From contig CP136067.1 in the NCBI GenBank assembly GCA_032622095.1, forward strand, positions 124,655,030 through 124,719,029: a DNA stretch of 64,000 nucleotides, written 5' to 3'. The DNA comes from Siphonodentalium dalli. Its lineage: Eukaryota > Mollusca > Scaphopoda > Gadilida > Siphonodentaliidae. The notes beneath the pieces were generated by a model. That model was not told where the DNA came from and made no database searches. It worked only from the letters and a program-made list of their open reading frames with translations. Position numbers and translations under genes: made by a program. Numbering within the stretch: the stretch's first letter is position 1; every line of letters begins with the position of its first letter. Positions 58,069 through 64,000 of this stretch are shown piece by piece.

Positions 58069-59263
58069 CAGGGATGTGGCTATAGGGTCTCCGCTGGGGG
58101 GTGTCCACCTTGGGAATTTCCAACTGCACCCCCCTTGAGTCGGAATCACACCAACACAGCTTTTTGCATAATCCATTTGCACCCCCCCCCCCCTTGAGTC
58201 GGAATCATACCAACACAACTTTTTGCATAATTCCATATGCACCCCCCCTCCTTGAGTCAGAATCGCACCAACACAACTTTTTGCATAATTCCATTTGCAC
58301 CCCCCCCCTTGTACCTCATGCTCAGTCCTAATTTCCTATATATTCATCAGTCATGCTTCAATTTTCCCAGTATGAGAACATTAAGATATTTTAACCTGAT
58401 CTAATTCCAGACAAATGCACACAGCTACCGACACCAGGAAACACCGGGCCGACTATGGTTGTTCGGCCCGGTGTGAGAAAATTTTGAAAACTATACAAGA
58501 AAATCGCAAATCCTAGCATCTAGACTGGCCTCAACTGAAGCTTTCCTAGTGTTTGAAATTTCAAACCTCATGCTCCCCCTCAGGTTGGAAAATTCTTCAA
58601 CTGATGACCATTTATGTCTACAAGTTTGACCAAATGTAGTAAAATATTGTTTTGCTAAACAAATTAGCAGTTTTGTATTGGCCATGTGGATGGGGCAATG
58701 ACACACCGGGCCGACCATTGTTCGGCCCGGTGTGCGAAAATTTTGAAATCTGAACAAGAAAATCGCAAAATCCTAACATCTAGATTAGCCTCAAGCCTTC
58801 CTACTGTTGGAAATTTCAAACCCTACACCCCACTTAGGTTGGAAAATTTCCAACTGATGATAATTCCAATGACAATGTTGACCAATTGTATGACAATATT
58901 GTTTTCTTAAATTAACTAGAAGTTTTTGACTGGCCACGGGGGAGGGACCAGGACACAAGCTTTCCAAGTGTTGGAAATTTCCAACCTGTCACCCCCCTAA
59001 GGTTGGAAAATTTCCAACTGATGACCATTTCTGTCAAAATTTTTGACAAAAAATAGGAACATATACAAATATTGGTCGAAAAACAATAAATTCCCCCCAA
59101 TAAATTGTTTTATAATCAAACTACAAGAACATTTTCAACCTATTGTTGGTGTGAAATTTCGTTGTGGCAGGTATGAAATTTCCAACTATTGAAAATATAG
59201 CTCTCTGCTGGGGGGGGGGGGGGGGGGGGTGAGACACCCACACCCCCTCTAGCCACATCCCTG
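58069..59263. mobile_element. Complete hAT-like non-autonomous element with 8-bp TSD
   Basis: The ends are CAGGGATGTGGCTATAGGG and CCCTCTAGCCACATCCCTG. AATACATT is duplicated exactly outside both ends (58061-58068 and 59264-59271). CAG.G ends with an 8-bp duplication are the hallmark of hAT transposons. The interior has four units of about 62 bp (TTGAGTCGGAATC ... CAACTTTTTGCATAATTCCA plus a C-run, 58130-58312), then three diverged ~240-bp units, two of which include ACCGGGCCGAC ... GTTCGGCCCGGTGTG. There is no transposase, so it depends on one elsewhere. This copy defines the repeat family seen across the window. Confidence 0.85.
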
Positions 59264-59271
59264 AATACATT

Positions 59272-59700
59272 ATACGTCTTTGAAGCATCTATAATACCAG
59301 GAAACCGAATATGTCGCCACGACGGCATACACATACAATACACCACAATGGAAGCACTGAGCTAAACGCTCTTTATTGATTGCCAACATTCATGGAATAC
59401 TAACACAAAACGTTCTTTATTTATATTGCTATAATGTGAATAGGACTTCATATCGTGCTCCAAATAGACTTATTTCCAATCTGAGACATACTTGTAGAAG
59501 CCATATATAATTGATGTTAGTGTCATTTGCTCTGGTTCTGTTGACAAATGTGCTAAACGCCTGTTATAATTAACAAACTGCGTATGAACTTCGAAAGTAC
59601 GTTACGTTGAACGACATTCTGCATATATGTTTTAATAAAAACCGAATCAACGACTTCTAATAAAGAGCGTTTATGATTAACAACACGTGAACAGACGGCC
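59272..59700. other. No gene seen
   Basis: Spacer between two nested elements, nothing recognised. Confidence 0.4.
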
Positions 59701-59708
59701 GGTTCACA

Positions 59709-59803
59709 GGCCCCTGGGAAAAATTACTAAATACCAATATAAACTATACCACTGGTATAGTCTATATTGGTATTTTAGTAATTCCCCCAGGGGTATGTGG
59801 GCC
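59709..59803. mobile_element. 95-bp hairpin mini-element
   Basis: The arms pair CCCCTGGGAAAAATTACTAA with its mirror ending CCCAGGGG, meeting at TATACCACTGGTATA. GGTTCACA lies just before it and AGTTCACA just after, a likely 8-bp target duplication with one mismatch. Almost the whole element is the hairpin. Confidence 0.75.
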
Positions 59804-59869
59804 AGTTCACAGTGATATTATATGTTCTTCCGCGGATCCCGGTGTGCCCGCGCGGTCCGTATACATGCT

Positions 59870-60240
59870 ATATATCTTTTTATTTCATAGTTAATAGATT
59901 ATGATAATATACATAATAATAATAAAATAACACATATTATGTATTATTATCTTGTTGATATATATATACGGGGTACATATACAATACATTTTTACAATAA
60001 AATTATAGCATAATAATATAGAAAGGCAAGTAAATAATAATAATAATAGCTGACATAAGCATTTATAAAAAAAACTGAGTATAAATCATTCACTATTATC
60101 CTCGATGTGAAAATGTTCGGACTAATTGTCTCAACATGAGTATTGTCTACAGTGCGATTGGGTGATTTTAATCGCAAATGATGTTCAACTCAATTTCTTT
60201 TTGTTACAGCAATTATAAATGTATATATAGTCCGGTCTTG
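59870..60240. other. No gene; AT-rich, (AAT)n-like tract
   Basis: TAATAATAATA-type low-complexity patches at about 59905-60045. No gene was recognised. A scrap of the hAT-like end (ACTGGCCACGTCACTG) sits at 60284-60299. Confidence 0.5.
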
Positions 60241-60389
60241 GCGGTTTACAGTTAGTAGCGGACACCCCGCCAATCTTGCAACCACTGGCCACGTCACTGC
60301 TATAGCTTACCAGTTGGTTATTAATTACTACCATTTCTGAAACACCCCTCCGTGCTAGCAAGGTGTTATTCAGTTAAATGTGTTTATAA

Positions 60390-60429
60390 TCTCATATATA
60401 TTTTGAAGACCTCTGTCTGTATGTTTGTT

Positions 60430-60465
<36 letters not shown>

Positions 60466-60915
60466 ATTAATACAAATCTACGATTCTCGACCGATCGGGA
60501 CGAAACTTGGTACGTGTGTGTAGTTTGACCAGGCGGTGAACGTTGTCGTATTGGCGAGCCCGTGCGGCGCCCGCTTCGCGCATGCGCAGACGAGATCTCG
60601 GAAACGGGTGGAGCTATCGACTTGAAATTTGCTATGTGAATGTATCTTGGCCCGGATACGAATTTTATCGGGTCGCCGAGCCCGTGCGACACCAGCTTCG
60701 CGCATGCGCAGACGAGATCTCGGAAACGGGTGGAGCTATCGACTTGAAATTTGCTATGTGAATGTATCTTGCCCCGGATACGAATTTTATCGGGTCGCCG
60801 AGTCCGTGCGACGCCAGCTTCGCGCATGCGCAGACCAGATCTAGGAAACGGGTAGAGCTATCGACTTGAAATTTTGTTTTTGAATAGCCCGGACAACGTC
60901 GGGCTCATCGGCTAG
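60390..60915 (+). mobile_element. Helitron-like element, type A, copy 1
   Basis: Starts TCTCATATATATTTTGAAGA after host A and ends with the hairpin GCCCGGACAACGTCGGGC followed after 6 bases by CTAG. A TC start, a short GC hairpin and a CTRR end inserted between A and T is the Helitron signature. A (CTGT)n tract follows the start. Three modules of 122 bp follow (GGGTCGCCGAGCC ... CGCGCATGCGCAGACGAG ... GAAATTTGCTATGTGAATG). The last module has the variant CAGACCAGATCTAGG, which is kept at the 3' end of other copies as well. No Rep/helicase gene is present, so it is non-autonomous. Long frames across it are products of the 122-bp modules. Confidence 0.75.
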
Positions 60916-61650
60916 TCTATTATATATTTTGAAAGATCTGTGTGTGTGTTTGTTTGTGTGTGTGTGTGTTTGAAATCGATGGACTCGAAAACGACTAAGC
61001 CAATTTCGATGAAATTTGGTATTTTAGGGTATTTTCGGCCGGAGACGAACATAGGCATATTTATTTGTCCGTGCGAGGTCAACTTTTCACGTGCGGAGAT
61101 CAAATCTATTTTTACGCCGTTTTGCGCTAATATATTTCAGTTCGGTGCTCACAAATCGATTCGATATAGCGCGAATAATAAATTGCCAGTCATATAATTT
61201 ACACGGTTAGAATCTGTGTGGCTTCATCTTTCCAACGATATATAATATGTATGTATCCGTTTTAGTTATCTGCCTCAATTATTAGGGACAAGTGGTATGA
61301 TCTTTTATCAGGATAAAATCAATGCGTAACTTCTATGACGTCGTCAGAGGTCACAAAGTTAGATTACGTTAACTCTCACCCTGCCGATGCATTTGACTGT
61401 GTCGCGTTAACTCATCACCGGCCGAGGTATCCGCAAATGACATTGGGCTATATATCTCGGAAACGGGTGTAGCTATCGACTTGAAATTTGGTATGTGAAT
61501 GTATCTTGCCCCGGTACGAATTTTATCGGGTCGCCGAGCACGTGCGACACCAGCTTCGCGCATGCGCAGACCAGATCTAGGAAACGGGTGGAGCAATCGA
61601 CTTGAAATTTGGTTTTTGAATAGCCCGGACGAAGTCGGGTCACCTTCTAG
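60916..61650 (+). mobile_element. Helitron-like element, type B, copy 1
   Basis: Begins TCTATTATATATTTTGAAAG directly after the CTAG of the previous element. It ends with the hairpin GCCCGGACGAAGTCGGGT and then CACCTTCTAG. It has a (TG)n tract after the start and a body of about 500 bp not found in type A (GGAGACGAACATAGGCATAT ... GACGTCGTCAGAGGTCA). One 122-bp-type module precedes the end. Confidence 0.75.
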
Positions 61651-62148
61651 TCTCATATATATTTTGAAGACCTCTGTCTGTATGTATGTTTGTTTGTTTG
61701 TCTGTCTGTCATTTATACAAATCTACGATTCTCGACCGATCGGGACGAAACTTGGTACGTGTGTGTAGTTTGACCAGGCGGTGAACGTTGTCGTATTGGC
61801 GAGCCCGTGCGGCGCCCGCTTCGCGCATGCGTAGACGAGATCTCGGAAACGGGTGGAGCTATCGACTTGATATTTGGTATGTAAATGTATCTTGCCCCGG
61901 ATGCGAATTTTATCGGGTCGCCGAGCCCGTGCGACGCCAGCTTCGCGCATGCGCAGACGAGATCTCGGCAACGGGTGGAGCTATCGACTTGAAATTTGGT
62001 ATGTGAATGTGTCTTGCCCCGGATACGAATTTTATCGGGTCGCCGAGCCAGCTTCGCGCATGCGCAGACCAGATCTCGGAAACGGGTGAGCTATCGACTT
62101 GAAATTTGGTTTTTAAATAGCCCGGACAACGTCGGGCTCATCGGCTAG
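61651..62148 (+). mobile_element. Helitron-like element, type A, copy 2
   Basis: Same start (TCTCATATATATTTTGAAGA), a shorter (CTGT)n tract, three 122-bp-type modules (the third with a 13-bp deletion after GTCGCCGAGCC), then the hairpin and CTAG as in copy 1. It follows the preceding element with no base between them. Confidence 0.75.
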
Positions 62149-63008
62149 TCTATTATATATTTTGAAAGATCTGTGTATGTGTAAGTTTGTGTGTGTGTGT
62201 GTTTGAAATCGATGGACTCGAAAACGACTAAGCCAATTCCGATGAAATTTGGTATTTTAGGGTATTTTCGGCCGGAGACGAACATAGGCATATTTATTTG
62301 TCCGTGCGAGGTCAACTTTTCACGTGCGGAGGTCAAATCTATTTTTACGCCGTTTTTGCGCTAATATATTTCAGTTCGGTGCTCACAAATCGATTCGATA
62401 TAGCGCGAATAATAAATTGCCAGTCATATAATTTGCACGGTTAGAATCTGTGTGGCTTCATCTTTCCAACGATATATAATATGTATGTATCCGTTTTAGT
62501 TATCTGCCTCAATTATTAGGTACAAGTGGTACAATGCTTTTATCGGGATAAAATCAATGCGTAATTTCTATGACGTCGTCAGAGGTCATAAAGTTAGATT
62601 ACGTTAACTCTCACCCTGCCGATGCATTTGACTGTGTCGCGTTAACTCATCACCGGCCGAGGTATCCGCAAATGACATTGGGCTATATATCTGGGAAACG
62701 GGTGTAGCTATCGACTTGAAATTTGGTATGTGAATGTATCTTGCCCCGGATACGAATTTTATCGGGTCGCCGAGCACGTGCGACGCCAGCTTCGCGCATG
62801 CGCAGACGAGATCTCGGAAACGGGTTGAGATATTGACTTTAAATTTGGTATGTGAATGTATCTTGCCCCGGATACGAATTTTATCGGGTCGCCGAGCACG
62901 TGCGACACCAGCTTCGCGCATGCGCAGACCAGATCTAGGAAACGGGTGGAGCAATCGACTTGAAATTTGGTTTTTTAATAGCCCGGACGAAGTCGGGTCA
63001 CCTTCTAG
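62149..63008 (+). mobile_element. Helitron-like element, type B, copy 2
   Basis: Same start and unique body as type B copy 1, with only scattered differences, but two 122-bp-type modules instead of one before the hairpin and CTAG (63005-63008). The next host base is T, and the base before the whole array (60389) is A, as expected for insertion at an AT dinucleotide. Confidence 0.75.
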
Positions 63009-63245
63009 TAATATATACATGAACTATATCCCATCCACATTTCGGACCAACTGCGGATCACAACGTAGGTCTTAACTTTAAGATTATCTTATGACACCTC
63101 GCACCAGTCTTAAAGTTAAGACCAAAGTTAAGACCATCTTAGGTTAAGACTTTGTTCGTGAAACGCACTTATGACTGAAGTTTGAACTTATGACCATCTT
63201 AAGTCCCAACTATGTCATAAGTTGCCTTCATGAAACAGGGCCCTG

Positions 63246-63390
63246 GGCATTTAGCACATGTCATGGCATATATAAGTCCACTCGAATTGCAGTTGAATGA
63301 ACCTTTAAATTTAAAGGCGCGGCATGCATGATTTGTTGTAAGTGTCTTATTTGAGACGAGGGAGCATGTTCCACACATCGGGTACGACAT
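63246..63390 (-). pseudogene. Penelope-like element GIY-YIG endonuclease, upstream half
   Basis: The minus frame reads MCGTCSLVSNK, then HACRAFKFKG, then NCNSSGLIYAMTCAKC. The paired cysteines followed by LIYA.TC.KC are the zinc-like lead-in and GIY half of the nuclease whose YIG half lies at 57506. Removing the intervening element and one copy of its CTG duplication joins the two in one frame at ..AKCP|DVYYIG.. . Upstream coding (linker and reverse transcriptase) is lost; a hAT-like repeat begins at about 63535. Confidence 0.7.
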
Positions 63391-63534
63391 GGTACAGTAC
63401 CGGATTAATCAATGGATGAATTACGTTGGCCCGAGACAAGCCTCTATTTAAGGTAGGCGGTTGCCTCGTAGCTACAACGTGTTTATTGGGGGCGGGACTC
63501 TATTGAGGCATTCATCACTTTTAATCATTGGCTA

Positions 63535-64000
63535 GAGGTCATACTCACTCCAATATTAGCAAAACGTTTCAATATAGTTGTAAATTCCATACCTGACATA
63601 ACGTTTGTTGCAAATTTAATCTAAAAATAAAGTGATAATATTCTGAGTTTGTTTTTCAGCAACCAATATTTTGGGTGATTTAAAAAAAAAAACTCTAATT
63701 AATCCCACATCCGGTTAATTAATTGAATTCAAATTGCAATCAGGAGGCGACATGTTGGAAATTTCCAATATTTGGGAAGTTCGATGTGCCCGTTTGTGAC
63801 ATTCCAACCCAGTATGAGGACTGCAAATGAAATTTCATGGACTTACGAGGGGAGTATTGCATGTGGAAACCAGGGAATTCTGGTGTGCTTCGGTGGGGAG
63901 GGGGCAATGGGGAGGGAGCAATGGGGAGGGAGCAATTGGCAATTCCCAGTTAAACATCGCCCGCAAATTTTGCCTATATACTGGGCAATGTGGATTACCA
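63535..64000. mobile_element. hAT-like dispersed repeat, cut by window end
   Basis: Carries family phrases (GTTGTAAATTCCATACCTGA, GTTGGAAATTTCCAATATTT, GGGAAGTTCGATGTGCCCG). Near 63895-63935 a 15-bp unit, GGGGAGGGAGCAATG, is repeated about three times. The end lies outside the window. Confidence 0.5.

Larger units (their letters stand above)
57507..63242. mobile_element. 5.7-kb composite insertion with PIF/Harbinger-like ends
   Basis: The left end reads GGGCCTGTTTCATGAAG. The right end reads CTTCATGAAACAGGGCC, its near mirror. CTG flanks both sides (57504-57506 and 63243-63245), fitting the CWG-type 3-bp duplication of PIF/Harbinger elements, though a 4-bp CTGG reading is equally possible. 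Next to each end are AT-rich stretches rich in CTTAAGAC / GTCTTAA-like words (57537-57640 and 63070-63200). No transposase is recognisable. The size comes from later insertions: hAT at 58069-59263, a mini-hairpin at 59709-59803 and the Helitron array at 60390-63008. Confidence 0.7.

Noticed and set aside
60384-60827. 147-codon minus-strand frame and similar frames to 63020
   Set aside because: They repeat the same peptide because of the 122-bp Helitron modules, and open frames exist on both strands over the same bases.
63199-63390. Independent 63-codon gene
   Set aside because: Its last codons run into the terminal repeat of the 57507-63242 element; only the part above 63246 is Penelope-like.

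Overview
The window looks like a stretch of animal nuclear genome made almost entirely of transposable-element remains. It is AT-rich and has no operons, no prokaryotic-style gene packing and no host gene I can name. The best guess is a marine invertebrate, probably a lophotrochozoan such as a mollusc. That guess rests on the mix of CR1/L2-like LINEs, a Penelope-like endonuclease remnant, a tRNA-derived SINE with an (AATC)n-type tail, very many short inverted-repeat elements and Helitron-like ends. Species cannot be read from this sequence alone.

Layout. 1-3.7 kb: an end of a hAT-like dispersed repeat, a 0.8 kb inverted-repeat element, a TTAA-flanked MITE and a piggyBac-like insertion with a duplicated flank. 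3.8-5.1 kb: a 49-bp minisatellite with a higher-order period near 296 bp. 6-12.4 kb: a 101-bp array, two copies of a 212-bp foldback MITE, a long-TIR element flanked by perfect 15-bp direct repeats, and a 523-bp element with 7-bp direct repeats. 12.6-23.3 kb: decayed LINE pieces and nested inverted-repeat elements, including families whose terminal repeats themselves contain hairpins. 23.3-35 kb: mostly unannotatable AT-rich DNA with degenerate minisatellites, a SINE-like head and microsatellites. 35.4-39.9 kb, minus strand: the largest recognisable gene relic, a nearly full-length two-ORF LINE (ORF1, then endonuclease plus reverse transcriptase) killed by stops and frameshifts. 40-49 kb: an element nested inside another, hAT-like repeats and a LINE fragment. 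51-54 kb: a repeat copy, the SINE, and an open 205-codon LINE C-terminus. 57.2-63.4 kb: a Penelope-like GIY-YIG domain split by a 5.7 kb insertion, which itself carries a complete hAT-like element with an 8-bp target duplication, a 95-bp hairpin element and a head-to-tail array of four Helitron-like elements.

The genes do not cooperate in a pathway; what the window records is layered insertion. The clearest layering is Penelope-like coding DNA interrupted by a PIF/Harbinger-like inverted-repeat element, which was then filled with a hAT element, a mini-hairpin and the Helitron array. Assignments to superfamilies come from termini, target duplications and short protein motifs seen by eye; no database search was possible.
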